Shown: piece after piece, positions 1-8,329 of the stretch
Numbering within the stretch: position 1 is the first letter of the stretch
Layout of the letters: every line of letters begins with the position of its first letter
Assembly (NCBI GenBank): GCA_030765045.1
Contig: CM060964.1
Span: forward strand, 139,094,368 to 139,158,367
DNA: 64,000 nucleotides
Direction: 5' to 3'
DNA from: Tenodera sinensis
Taxonomy: Eukaryota > Arthropoda > Insecta > Mantodea > Mantidae
Program-made: the position numbers and the translations under genes
The notes under the pieces: generated by a model
What the model was told of the DNA's origin: nothing
Database searches by the model: none
What the model saw: the letters and a program-made list of their open reading frames with translations, nothing else

Positions 1-167
1 ACTGTTAGCTCAAACTCTGAAACAGCTATAGCAGATGCTCTGGTCCATCACTCTCTTCACACAGCATAAAGTTAACATTCCACAATTTAAAATTAAAATA
101 ATAAATTTACATTTGCAGTCATTGCACTTGAAATTATACTGATTTTTAAATATTCACTATTCTTCCG

Positions 168-583
168 TCACTTTGAAATGAATGTTTCTTTTTTAATTAA
201 TGCCTGAAGAACTACTTTTGCTTGTTGGTATCTTGACTGAAAAGGATTACTATGCTCGTGTTTGCTATTGGAGACAATGTTAGAGATGTTCTTCTGGGCC
301 CAGTTAAACACTTTCCTTGGCATTGTGATAGGGTCTATTCCAGGTTGAAGGTTCGCCTTCATTACAAGTCTCTTAACAGTACCGCTAATTCCATCACAAA
401 GTCCTTTTCTGTGTGATGTAGCAAAAAAGTGCCAGCCTGCTCGAATTTGAAAGTCAATTTCATGTAAACAAATATTTGAAAGGTTTGTTTTCTTTTTATA
501 CTGAGCACTTGAGTCATCTGAAAAGTATATTAGTTCAGGCAATACTACCAATTGCTTTTTCAGGAATAGTAATCGCTTTAAGA
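168..583 (-). pseudogene. C-terminal part of unnamed multi-copy ORF family 1
   Basis: An open frame of 127 codons (551 down to 168) contains a Ile-Tyr-Phe-Ser-Asp start, then Cys-Leu-His-Glu, Trp-His-Phe-Phe-Ala-Thr-Ser-His, and Cys-Asp-Gly-Ile-Ser-Gly-Thr-Val-Lys-Arg. I recognise this motif series from repetitive, unnamed predicted proteins found in many copies in insect and hydra genomes. Their biochemical role is not known to me, although an acidic series such as this suggests a transposase-like nuclease. The frame continues upstream to about 583, where a Penelope-like fragment cuts it. The matching N-terminal portion resumes at about 1352. The copy is therefore broken by insertion and is non-functional. 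Family membership is fairly sure; function is not. Confidence 0.6.
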
Positions 584-672
584 CTAGAGATTTCTTCCGG
601 GCTTAAAAGTCGTGGTCTGCTGGAGTTTAGAGGTCCAGACGTTTCGTCCATACCTGTGGTGGAGAGCAATAT
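584..672 (+). repeat. Left inverted repeat (pseudo-LTR) of the Penelope-like fragment
   Basis: Matches the reverse complement of 1270-1349 almost base for base from ctaga through tccagacgttt and onward to cctgtggtgga. A few substitutions and a 2-bp length difference near the outer end show some age. Confidence 0.75.
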
Positions 673-699
673 GCCCACCTAGGTCTTGCCCTGCCAACC

Positions 700-1266
700 T
701 AAAACAGGATTCAGCCAACAGCAAAGGCACTGCTTTTCTGCCTTATTTCAAAACTGTCACAGATAGAATAGGATGTCTACTCAAGTGCCACAACATCAAA
801 ACTATCTTCAAACCTACCAGACAGATTAATACTTTGCCTCGGTCAGCCAAAGATCCCAGACAAGTCAGTGGTTACAGAACATGCAATATGGGCCTACGGC
901 GAACACATAATTCAGTACAAGGAGACTACTGTTCTTTCATCTATGCCATACTACCACACCATACTACTAAGTGAAGCCACATAAATTTACAAACACCCCA
1001 ATTATTTTAACAGGAAGGAAGAAACTCCAAAATTGAACAAAACCTGGCATCCGATACTCGAACATAAAAAAGAAGCACTAATGCAGAGAAATCATGTAAA
1101 CCATTCAGCAATCAGAACAGAGAAGCCCCGCCCATCTAACACATACCTCCCACTTAAGCCCAGCCAATCCCCTGTGAGTGGCGTAGATATAAATACGGCA
1201 CCTCCAGCCTTAAACGATTCTGTTGTAACTGAATCTTTGTCAAGAAGGCTCAGACCACACCACTGA
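700..1266 (+). pseudogene. Remnant Penelope-like ORF
   Basis: The first readable piece (about 740-974) contains Ala-Phe-Leu-Pro-Tyr-Phe, Lys-Thr-Val-Thr-Asp-Arg-Ile and a Lys-Thr-Ile-Phe-Lys-Pro motif. This pattern is typical of the C-terminal edge of Penelope reverse transcriptases, just before the GIY-YIG nuclease. The second piece (about 1030-1266) reads Lys-Thr-Trp-His-Pro-Ile-Leu and then a low-complexity Pro/Ser-rich tail ending Leu-Arg-Pro-His-His, as in element C-termini. The nuclease itself is missing or scrambled between the two pieces. A TATA-like tataaata at about 1189 precedes the right inverted repeat. This is a dead copy. Confidence 0.5.
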
Positions 1267-1269
1267 TGA

Positions 1270-1349
1270 TGTCCACCACAGGGGTGGACAAAACGTCTGG
1301 ACCTCTAAACTCCAGCAGACCACGACTTTTAAGTCCGGAAGAAATCTAG
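1270..1349 (-). repeat. Right inverted repeat (pseudo-LTR) of the Penelope-like fragment
   Basis: Reverse complement of the left repeat. It begins right after the stop codon of the remnant ORF with gatgatgtccaccacagg, the 'catcagtggtg...acgtctgg' style tail seen in other Penelope relics in this window. Confidence 0.75.
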
Positions 1350-1351
1350 CC

Positions 1352-2905
1352 TTAATCCTAACTCTGGCCATGAAAGCTTCCTGCTACTCAATAATAGCTT
1401 TGTTTGAAAAATATGAGAAAGTCTGGTGTCATGTTTTGGGCATTCAGAATTTGCAACAAAAGTTTTATATTTAATGCTGCTATTGTTTTTGTAGTAGGCC
1501 ACAAAGGGTCATTTGTGGCCTTTATATTGTTTCAGTGCACACTCTGAACAGAATCCTGGATAACAAAAGCATAATTTTCTCAGAAATTTGCTATCACTAT
1601 GCATTCACCTAATGCCAGATTTTCTTTGCCTTCCTTAAAAAATATATTCTGTTGCTGAGCCATGAATGTATGTGGTAGTAAATTGGTAAGTTTTGTTGAC
1701 AATTTTTCTAGAAAATAGGGATATCAAGGTTTGTAAATCTGTAGAGTATCTCTTGGATAGATTGTTCATTTAGGAGTTGTCATACACAATGTATTAAATG
1801 TTCAGTTTCTGGACAAGCATTACTTTCTTTAAATAACAGATGATGGAGGATTGCAGATCAAGCAGTCCTTATAATTAGTTAGGATAGGATTTGAATTTTT
1901 AGTGAACCAACAAATATTGATAGTATCAATCATTAATTCAACATTTCTGTGATGAGCACAAGTGCAAACTGAGTGAGTGCCACTAGCTCCAAGAAGTATA
2001 TATTTCCTTTGGCTTTAATTCAGAACATTTTGAAAATCCTATTTTCACATCTGGATGTGTATCATTAAAGTTATGACAGGTTTCTTTAAGATTGCCAAGT
2101 ATCAGTCTTTCTGCTTCTGAATTCTCCAGCCACTTTCTTTAACAGAAACTATGTTCTTTTTACCAGGTACAACCCTACCAAAATCATCAGAACTATAAAA
2201 TTCAGAAACCTTTTGTAAGGTAGCTAAATCCAAACATTTTTCAGAATTGGGGTCCAGGGTTGCTAAAATTCCCTTTACTTTTGCCAGCTGTTTATATTCG
2301 TATCATGTGGGTTGAGATATAAAAATGTTTTATTTTGTTGTATGATCAGCCATCAAAAATTGTCAGTACTTGTATTTTAAGATCTTTATCATCCATTTCA
2401 TGGAAAAAATCTGTTAATTTATGTATTATTTCAGAATATGAATTTTCATTTGAAGCAGAGTCTGCAATATGAAATATTTTCTGCTTCATTGTCAATGATA
2501 TTTTCTGCAACTTCTCATTAGGGTAGCATTTTTGTGACAGTTTTCTCTTCTATGTTGATGATTCGCCTATTGCAGCTAAACTCATTCAATTTACCTGTTA
2601 CATTTGTTGTGCCTATACTCACTGCATCACTAGAGGATAAGGAGCTATTACTATCTGGATTTTTATGTTCTTCTACTGGACTTTTACTAGCACTGGGCAG
2701 AGATAACTTGGTGGTGGTTTGTCCTTTTGCAAGTTTTGAAATTTTCATGCAGCAATTATCACAAACTTTCAAATTGCAAGATCAGCTTAGGCCTTCTAAT
2801 TTAAGTTTAATCAGCATTGCTGAGATCACTGGTCTTGATTTTTTATTTTTAACTCTGTAGTTAACTAATTTGAATGAGTTTAAACAGTAATCATAACTTC
2901 GATGT
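1352..2905 (-). pseudogene. N-terminal part of unnamed multi-copy ORF family 1 (decayed)
   Basis: Reading the minus strand from about 2905 to 1352 gives one continuous but stop-riddled protein. Recognisable stretches are Val-Cys-Asp-Asn-Cys-Cys (about 2760), an open 84-codon piece (2772-2518), and Lys-Ile-Gly-Phe-Ser-Lys-Cys-Ser-Glu-Leu-Lys-Pro-Lys (about 2050-2000). A Cys-Pro-Glu-Thr-Glu-His-Leu stretch lies at about 1810. In intact relatives these precede the Trp-His-Phe-Phe-Ala-Thr-Ser-His module, here found at 168-583. Several frameshifts and stops make it a pseudogene. Its full length with the C-terminal part would be about 2 kb without the Penelope insert. The LTR retrotransposon begins 52 bp further on. 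Confidence 0.5.
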
Positions 2906-2956
2906 GCCACATCGGCCATAATTATACACAAGCACACACAAAACCACGGCACATAC

Positions 2957-3332
2957 TGTCGCCCATCGCATTATTGTCGGCACTACCGCAAAGGAGCCGA
3001 AGGGAAAAGACAGAGAATGGCCGCATTGGTGGGGCGCTTGCCGAAAGAGAGAAAGAGATAGAGACTTCTGGAATTTTCTGCTTTGTATTTCACCACAATA
3101 ATAACTGAACTTTCCTGAAGTTTCCAGAAGAGTGCCTGGGAGATATAAATAGCGGTAAAGTGTGAGCAGGGACAGTTTTTGTGTTACGAATTCGGAGCCG
3201 TGCTGTTGGTGAATCGGTAAAGACTTTCTTGCTGTTGCAACGAGTGTACAAAGTTACTGTTTACGGAAATAAAAGTGTTTTCTTTATCTCGACTACATCT
3301 GTCTTCTTTACTTCACATCCACCAAAGTCACA
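2957..3332 (+). repeat. 5' LTR
   Basis: The 376-bp LTR starts tgtcgcccatcgc and ends accaaagtcaca. It carries a TATA box at 3144-3150 and a polyadenylation signal AATAAA at 3268-3273. It differs from the 3' LTR by 9 substitutions and a 4-bp insertion in the gagagaaagagata stretch (about 3048-3061). Confidence 0.97.
3144..3150 (+). promoter_or_regulatory. TATA box of the LTR promoter
   Basis: tataaat in the middle of the LTR, 118 bp upstream of the AATAAA, in the expected place for the U3/R boundary of an LTR promoter. It is conserved in the 3' LTR. Confidence 0.7.
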
Positions 3333-3333
3333 C

Positions 3334-3350
3334 TGGTGTCAGAAGTGGGA
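3334..3350 (+). other. Primer binding site, probably for tRNA-Leu
   Basis: tggtgtcagaagtggga begins one base after the LTR end. Its leading TGG complements a tRNA CCA tail, and the rest matches the PBS I associate with leucine-tRNA-primed insect gypsy elements. The tRNA assignment is from memory. Confidence 0.8.
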
Positions 3351-3357
3351 TACGACG

Positions 3358-3639
3358 ATGGAGGCTACATTGGTGAGCTTTTTACAAGAGCTGAAAGCAG
3401 AGATGAAGACGGCAAACGACAACCTCGCTGCCGAGCTGAAAGAGATGAAGACGGAGCTATCGGCGAAAATTGACGAGCAACTGGCCGGCGTAAGGAAGGA
3501 TGTGAAAGAGCTCGATGGAAAGGTGGAAGAGCTCGGTGGAAAGATGGAGGGCCTCGGCCAACGCGTTGACGCCCTGGAGAATGTCGGGGAACGGCTTAGC
3601 GTTCTCGAAGACAGGGTTGACTGTAGCGCAAGGAGCTAA
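3358..3639 (+). pseudogene. gag: gag, 5' part (coiled-coil N-terminus, frameshifted end)
   Basis: The first ATG after the PBS opens a 93-codon frame. It is rich in Lys, Glu, Leu and Val in a heptad-like pattern (Glu-Leu-Lys-Ala-Glu-Met-Lys, then repeated Lys-Val-Glu-Glu-Leu-Gly-Gly-Lys), so a coiled coil for Gag self-assembly is likely. The frame ends in a TAA at 3637-3639. The rest of Gag follows at 3645 in another frame, and that frame is closed by a TAG at about 3622. A small indel near 3620-3640 therefore separates the two parts. A programmed shift is conceivable, but nothing around it looks like a slippery site. The upstream open frame from 3181 lies in the LTR and is not used. Confidence 0.75.
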
Positions 3640-3644
3640 ATGCA

Positions 3645-4367
3645 ATGGTGGAAGGGATGCTTAGTGAAAAGCTCAAGAACTACAAGGCCGAGGCTCCAGC
3701 ACGCGACACAACATCGACGCGCGTCAAACCACTGAAGTACGACGGCACGTCAACGTTTGAGGTCTTCCGCCGTCAATTCGACACAGTGGCCAAGCACAAC
3801 AAATGGTCGCCAGAAGAAGAGGCCGCGCAGCTGATAGCCAGCCTCCAGGGACGAGCCGCAGAGGTGCTGAACGCAGTCCAGACAGTGGCGGCGCCCAAGG
3901 ACATCTGGGAGGCCCTGGAGAACCGGTTCGGAAACCACCGCTTAGCCGCAGCCTACCGCAGCCAAGTGAAATCTAGGATGCAACTGCCAGTGGAGACGCT
4001 GCAGGAGTTCGCCCTGGCAATCGAACAGCTGGCCAGCAAAGCCTTGGTCGACCTCCCCTCCGAATTCGTATCCCGAGAAGCCGCCTATACCTTCGTCGAC
4101 GGGGTACGCGATGCCGAGATACGTCAACGCCTGATGCTCGGCGACTACAAGACCATCCACGAGGCACTAACGGCCGCATTAAGGATGGAAGAGGCCAAAG
4201 TGACGGCTACCCCGACCTCGAAGACAAGGAGTGTCCGCTACGATGAAGACCGCAGACCAGTCCAGGGACGCCGACGAAGACCAGGTGGCGTTTGTTGGGG
4301 GTGTGGCCAGCCGGGACACCTGATGAGAGACTGCCGGCACCAAGAAGAGCAGCCGGAAAACGAGTAA
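3645..4367 (+). CDS. gag: gag, capsid and nucleocapsid part
   Basis: Encodes 240 residues. The first 190 or so look like a retrotransposon capsid: Pro-Leu-Lys-Tyr-Asp-Gly-Thr-Ser near residue 30, Phe-Arg-Arg-Gln-Phe, then Ala-Ala-Gln-Leu-Ile-Ala-Ser-Leu-Gln-Gly. The basic C-terminus carries one CCHC zinc knuckle, Cys-Trp-Gly-Cys-Gly-Gln-Pro-Gly-His-Leu-Met-Arg-Asp-Cys, which would bind the element's RNA. The start at 3645 is only the first ATG in this frame; the natural N-terminus is the 3358 frame. The stop TAA (4365-4367) overlaps the pol ATG by one base. Confidence 0.85.
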   Translation: MVEGMLSEKLKNYKAEAPARDTTSTRVKPLKYDGTSTFEVFRRQFDTVAKHNKWSPEEEAAQLIASLQGRAAEVLNAVQTVAAPKDIWEALENRFGNHRLAAAYRSQVKSRMQLPVETLQEFALAIEQLASKALVDLPSEFVSREAAYTFVDGVRDAEIRQRLMLGDYKTIHEALTAALRMEEAKVTATPTSKTRSVRYDEDRRPVQGRRRRPGGVCWGCGQPGHLMRDCRHQEEQPENE

Positions 4368-7300
4368 TGGCCGGCGTGGCGAGGGGCGCGTCGGCACCAT
4401 CACCATCATCCCCTCGAGTGACACTGCGCGCCGTCAGCCGACGGATGGATGACAGCCTCATCGCGGACGGTTGGGTGAGAGGGAAGCCGTGCCGCGTGCT
4501 TGTTGACACTGGAGCAGCCGTGACTGTCATCAGACCTGACGTAGCCAGGGGCTTGCCGTCGAGAAAACCGAGCCGACCGTACCAACTAGTGACGGCATCG
4601 GGTGACACCTTGCCTGTGGAGAGGGAGGCCCTGCTGCAGTTGACCCTGGGGCGAAGTGTCTTGCGTTTGTGGGTGTTCGTCGCGGAGGTGGCTGAGGAGG
4701 TGATACTGGGACTGGATGCCCTCAGGAGCCATGAGGCGACGGTCGACATCGGCAAGAAGGTTCTGCGGCTTAAGGGAGAGGAAGTAATGCTCCGGCACCC
4801 AGAAGAACGCTTTGGAATCTGCAGGGTCATTCTCAGGGAAGACGTAGTTGTCCCCGCGAGAAGCGAGATGGTAGTGACGGCGCGACTGGAAGGCCAGCGG
4901 AAGAAGAACATGCTGCTGGACCGGAAGACGCATGTGCACGGGCTCTGTGTAGCCGGGACATTGTTGCCGTGCCGAGAGGAGGTGCCGGTGAGACTGCTCA
5001 ACCCAACAGACACCGATCACGACGTCCAGGCCGGGACGGAGTTGGGGGCGTGCGAGCCCGTGGTCAGCGTAACACCAAAAGACAAGACCCAGGAGCCGGT
5101 GCCGACGCAACACCTGGGGCCCCGGCTGGAAGCCTTACTGGAGAGGGCGGCCGACCACCTGACCGCTGAACAGAGAGAGAAGGTCCAACAACTGCTGAGA
5201 CGATATCAGCGCGTCTTCAGCCAAGGCAGCAGCGATTACGGCCGCACGGACCGAGTGCTTCACCACATCGACACCGGAGACGCCCGGCCTATTCGGCAAC
5301 CACCTAGACGCGTTCCGTTGGCTAAACAAGCGGCGGTACGAGACATGCTGGAGGACATGAGAACCAAGGGAGTGCTCGAAGAGTCTGACAGTCCTTGGTG
5401 TTCCCCTGTAGTTCTGGTGAAGAAGAAGAATGGCGAGCTACGCTTCTGCGTAGATTACAGGAAGCTGAACGCTGTCACCTGGAAGGACTGCTTCCCCTTA
5501 CCCCGGATTGACGACACCCTGGACACGCTTGCTGGTGCGCAGTGGTTCTCAACCCTGGACCTGAAATCGGGTTACTGGCAGGTGGCTCTAGACCCGAGAG
5601 ACAAGGAGAAGACCGCATTCTCGACAGGCCAAGGGCTTTGGCAGTTCACAGTTATGCCCTTTGGTCTCTGCAACGCACCAGCTACCTTCCAACGCCTCAT
5701 GGAGTCAGTAATGAGAGGATTGACTTATGACGCCTGCCTGTTATACCTGGACGACATCATCATCGTCGGCAAGACATTCGAAGACCATCTTGACAAACTG
5801 AGCAAGGTGCTACAGAGACTGCAGGCGACCGGCTTGAAGCTGAACGCCAAGAAGTGCCAGCTCTTCCGCAGGGAAGTCAACTACTTGGGCCACATAGTCT
5901 CACCAACCGGAGTGGCCACGGATCCGGAGAAGACACAGGCCGTGAGAGATTGGCCTCGCCCAAAGGATAAGCGAGAACTGCGCAGTTTCCTTGGATTGTG
6001 CAGTTATTACCGCCGCTTCATAAAGGGTTTCTCCAGCATCGCCAAACCCCTCACTCGCCTGACGGAAGAACATCGACCTTATGTGTGGACGGAGGACGCC
6101 GAAAGCGCTTTCCGGCAGCTGAAGAGGACGCTCTGCAGTGCTTCTATTTTGGGATTCCCACAACCAGGCGACGCCTTCATTGTGGACACCGACTCCAGCG
6201 ACCATTGCATTGGAGGCGTCCTATCCCAAGTCCAGAACGGCCACGAGCGGGTGATAGCCTACTACAGCAAGACGTTGACCAAGGCAGAGAAGAACTACTG
6301 TGTCACCCGACGAGAGCTACTGGCGGTAGTGAAGACCTTGGAGCACTTCCACAAGTACCTGTACGGTCAGCCATTCCACCTGAGGACAGACCACTCCGCC
6401 CTAACCTGGCTACTTAGCTTTAGAAACCTGGAGGGCCAGACAGCCCGTTGGGTCCAGAGGTTGCAGGAGTACGACTTCACCTCCGAACATCGCAGAGGGA
6501 AGAGCCACGGCAACGCAGGCGCCATGTCCCGAAGACCCTGCCCAGAAGAGTGCGGCCAATGCGCAAGAGTGGAAGAGAAGGAGCGTACCGCAGCTGTCAG
6601 AGTGGTCACGGCAGTGCCTGCGGATGGATGGGATACCGCGGGCCTGAGGAGGGAGCAGCTGGCGGACGCCGACTTGGGGCCACTCTTGAGAGAAGTGCAG
6701 GCAGGGACGAGACCAACCTGGGAGGACATCGCACCCAGAAGCGCTACATACAAGTCGTACTGGGCCCAATGGGACTCGTTGAAGACCAAAGAGGGCGTGC
6801 TGTTCCGGGTATGGGAATCACCTGATGGGAAGACCCAGAAAGAGCAGTTGGTACTTCCCCGAAGTAAGGTCTCGGAAGTCTTGGAGGAAGTGCACGCCGG
6901 TACCTCGGGTGGACACCTAGGAGCAAACCGGACGATCGACAAACTCCGACAGCGCTACTACTGGCTGAGGCTCCGAGCAGACGCTGAGAACTGGTGCCGT
7001 CAATGTCACGTGTGCGCGGCGAGTCGCGGCCCCCAGACTAGGAGCCGGGGTCGCATGCAGCAGTACAACGTCGGAGCGCCCTTCGAACGCATCGCTGTCG
7101 ACATAGCTGGACCATTCCCAGTGTCCGATCGAGGCAATAAGTACCTGATGGTAGCTGTGGACTACTTCACCAAGTGGCCGGAGGTGTATGCCATCCCGAA
7201 CCAAGAGGCGAAGACGATTACAGACTGCCTCGTGGAACAGCTGTTCTGCCGTTTTGGGGTCCCGTTAGAGCTCCACAGCGACCAGGGCACCAATTTTGAG

Positions 7301-7942
7301 TCGCACCTAATGAAGGAGGCATTGGAAAGACTTGGGGTGAACAAGACTCGCACAACACCCCTACATCCACAGTCGGACGGCATGGTCGAGAGATACATCA
7401 AGACCCTAGAGGAGCACCTGAGGAAGGTCGTGGACAGTCATCAGCGAGACTGGGACCTCAAGGTACCACTGTTCTTGCTGGCCTACCGTTCGTCGACACA
7501 CGACACCACCGGGATGACACCAGCAAGCCTAATGTTCGGCCGAGAGCTACGCCTCCCTTATGACCTGGCTTTTGGGAGCCCCCCGGAAGCGAAACAGCCG
7601 GCAACCGAGTATGTGGAGAATCTAGTAGACCATCTCCACGACATGCACGAGATGGCTCGTCACAGCATCCAGATGGCGAGCGACCGCATGAAGACCCGGT
7701 ATGACAGGCAAGCCAACAGCCGAGGATTCCAGCAAGGTGACATGGTCTGGTTGTACCGCCCTACCCGGACCAAGGGAGGCTGCCCAAAACTTCAACAACC
7801 GTGGCAAGGACCGTACCGAGTGGTAAAGAGGATTAACGACGTAGTCTACTGCATCCAGAAGGTGCCCCGAGGAAAGATGTTAGTGGTACACCTGGATCGT
7901 CTGGCCCATTACGATGGTGCTGTTCGGGACGACCAGCCTTGA
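4367..7942 (+). CDS. pol: pol polyprotein (protease, RT, RNase H, integrase)
   Basis: 1191 codons from the ATG in TAATG; the frame is open back to 4247, a -1 shift relative to gag. Protease: Val-Asp-Thr-Gly-Ala, active Asp47. Reverse transcriptase about 330-510, with Phe-Cys-Val-Asp-Tyr-Arg-Lys-Leu-Asn and Tyr-Leu-Asp-Asp at 460-463. RNase H about 600-725: Asp609, Glu650 and Asp675 present, but the fourth acidic residue is Gly718 (family motif Asn-Ala-Asp-Ala-Leu-Ser-Arg, here Asn-Ala-Gly-Ala-Met-Ser-Arg). Integrase: zinc-binding His843/His850/Cys880/Cys883, catalytic Asp912, Asp972, Glu1008 (35 residues between the last two), and a Gly-Pro-Tyr motif at 1148-1150. No stops or frameshifts. The enzyme would copy and integrate the element, but RNase H is probably impaired. 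Confidence 0.95.
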   Translation: MAGVARGASAPSPSSPRVTLRAVSRRMDDSLIADGWVRGKPCRVLVDTGAAVTVIRPDVARGLPSRKPSRPYQLVTASGDTLPVEREALLQLTLGRSVLRLWVFVAEVAEEVILGLDALRSHEATVDIGKKVLRLKGEEVMLRHPEERFGICRVILREDVVVPARSEMVVTARLEGQRKKNMLLDRKTHVHGLCVAGTLLPCREEVPVRLLNPTDTDHDVQAGTELGACEPVVSVTPKDKTQEPVPTQHLGPRLEALLERAADHLTAEQREKVQQLLRRYQRVFSQGSSDYGRTDRVLHHIDTGDARPIRQPPRRVPLAKQAAVRDMLEDMRTKGVLEESDSPWCSPVVLVKKKNGELRFCVDYRKLNAVTWKDCFPLPRIDDTLDTLAGAQWFSTLDLKSGYWQVALDPRDKEKTAFSTGQGLWQFTVMPFGLCNAPATFQRLMESVMRGLTYDACLLYLDDIIIVGKTFEDHLDKLSKVLQRLQATGLKLNAKKCQLFRREVNYLGHIVSPTGVATDPEKTQAVRDWPRPKDKRELRSFLGLCSYYRRFIKGFSSIAKPLTRLTEEHRPYVWTEDAESAFRQLKRTLCSASILGFPQPGDAFIVDTDSSDHCIGGVLSQVQNGHERVIAYYSKTLTKAEKNYCVTRRELLAVVKTLEHFHKYLYGQPFHLRTDHSALTWLLSFRNLEGQTARWVQRLQEYDFTSEHRRGKSHGNAGAMSRRPCPEECGQCARVEEKERTAAVRVVTAVPADGWDTAGLRREQLADADLGPLLREVQAGTRPTWEDIAPRSATYKSYWAQWDSLKTKEGVLFRVWESPDGKTQKEQLVLPRSKVSEVLEEVHAGTSGGHLGANRTIDKLRQRYYWLRLRADAENWCRQCHVCAASRGPQTRSRGRMQQYNVGAPFERIAVDIAGPFPVSDRGNKYLMVAVDYFTKWPEVYAIPNQEAKTITDCLVEQLFCRFGVPLELHSDQGTNFESHLMKEALERLGVNKTRTTPLHPQSDGMVERYIKTLEEHLRKVVDSHQRDWDLKVPLFLLAYRSSTHDTTGMTPASLMFGRELRLPYDLAFGSPPEAKQPATEYVENLVDHLHDMHEMARHSIQMASDRMKTRYDRQANSRGFQQGDMVWLYRPTRTKGGCPKLQQPWQGPYRVVKRINDVVYCIQKVPRGKMLVVHLDRLAHYDGAVRDDQP

Positions 7943-7953
7943 GGAGGGAGCAG
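7941..7953 (+). other. Polypurine tract
   Basis: gaggagggagcag directly abuts the 3' LTR and overlaps the pol stop codon. This is the expected plus-strand primer position; one C interrupts the purines. Confidence 0.75.
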
Positions 7954-8325
7954 TGTCGCCCATCGCATTATTGTCGGCACTGCCGCAAAGGAGCCGAAGG
8001 GAAGAGACAGAGAATGGCTGCATTGTTGGGGCGCTTGCCGAAAGAAAGGGATAAAGACTTCTGGAATTTTCTGCTTTGTATTTCACCACAATAATAACTG
8101 AACTTTCCTGAAGTTTCCAGAAGAGTGCCTGGGAGATATAAATAGCGGTAAAGTGTGAGAAGGGACAGTTTTTGTGTTACAAATTCGGAGCCGTGCTGTT
8201 GGTGAATCGGTAAAGACTTTCTTGCTGTTGCAACGAGTGTACAAAATTACTGTTTACGGAAATAAAAGTGTTTTCTTTATCTCGACTACATCTGTCTTCT
8301 TTACTTCACATCCACCAAAGTCACA
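7954..8325 (+). repeat. 3' LTR
   Basis: 372 bp, same ends as the 5' LTR, about 97.5% identical by eye. Followed at once by the right ATAC target duplication. Confidence 0.97.
8261..8266 (+). terminator. Polyadenylation signal in the 3' LTR
   Basis: AATAAA about 65 bp before the LTR end. The same signal sits at 3268-3273 in the 5' LTR. Confidence 0.7.
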
Positions 8326-8329
8326 ATAC

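Larger units (their letters stand above)
584..1349 (+). mobile_element. Penelope-like element fragment with inverted terminal repeats
   Basis: An inverted repeat of about 66-80 bp (584-672 and 1270-1349) encloses about 600 bp of remnant coding sequence. Its translated pieces resemble the end of a Penelope-like reverse transcriptase and the linker before the GIY-YIG nuclease. The conserved end runs through cttccgg, cttaaaagtcgtggtctgc, tggagtttagaggtccagac and gttt. Penelope-like elements are known to carry such pseudo-LTRs in direct or inverted orientation. The fragment sits inside the minus-strand ORF family copy and splits it, so it arrived later. It is 5'-truncated and has no complete enzyme domain. 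Confidence 0.65.
2957..8325 (+). mobile_element. Ty3/gypsy LTR retrotransposon, nearly complete
   Basis: The 5369-bp element is flanked by a 4-bp target duplication, ATAC (2953-2956 and 8326-8329). It has LTRs that start TGT and end ACA, a primer binding site at 3334, gag, pol in the order protease-RT-RNase H-integrase, a purine-rich tract and a 3' LTR. The protease-RT-RNaseH-integrase order and the 35-residue spacing in the integrase place it in Ty3/gypsy; there is no env ORF. Base composition is GC-rich (about 55-60% by eye in pol) against AT-rich surroundings. The LTRs differ by about 9 substitutions and a 4-bp gap, so the insertion is not brand new. Gag is frameshifted and RNase H lacks a catalytic residue. 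The clade within Ty3/gypsy is not assigned. Confidence 0.96.

Noticed and set aside
3181..3357. Upstream extension of the gag frame into the LTR
   Set aside because: It has no ATG and covers the R/U5 and PBS; the first ATG is at 3358.
4207..5113. Long minus-strand frames across protease and RT (for example 268 and 175 codons)
   Set aside because: Shadows of the GC-rich pol gene; no motif, and pol on the plus strand is fully explained.
6367..6942. 191-codon minus-strand frame
   Set aside because: Shadow of pol RNase H/integrase coding sequence.
2957..8325. An env gene that would make the LTR element an errantivirus
   Set aside because: Only 11 bp lie between the pol stop and the 3' LTR; there is no room for env.
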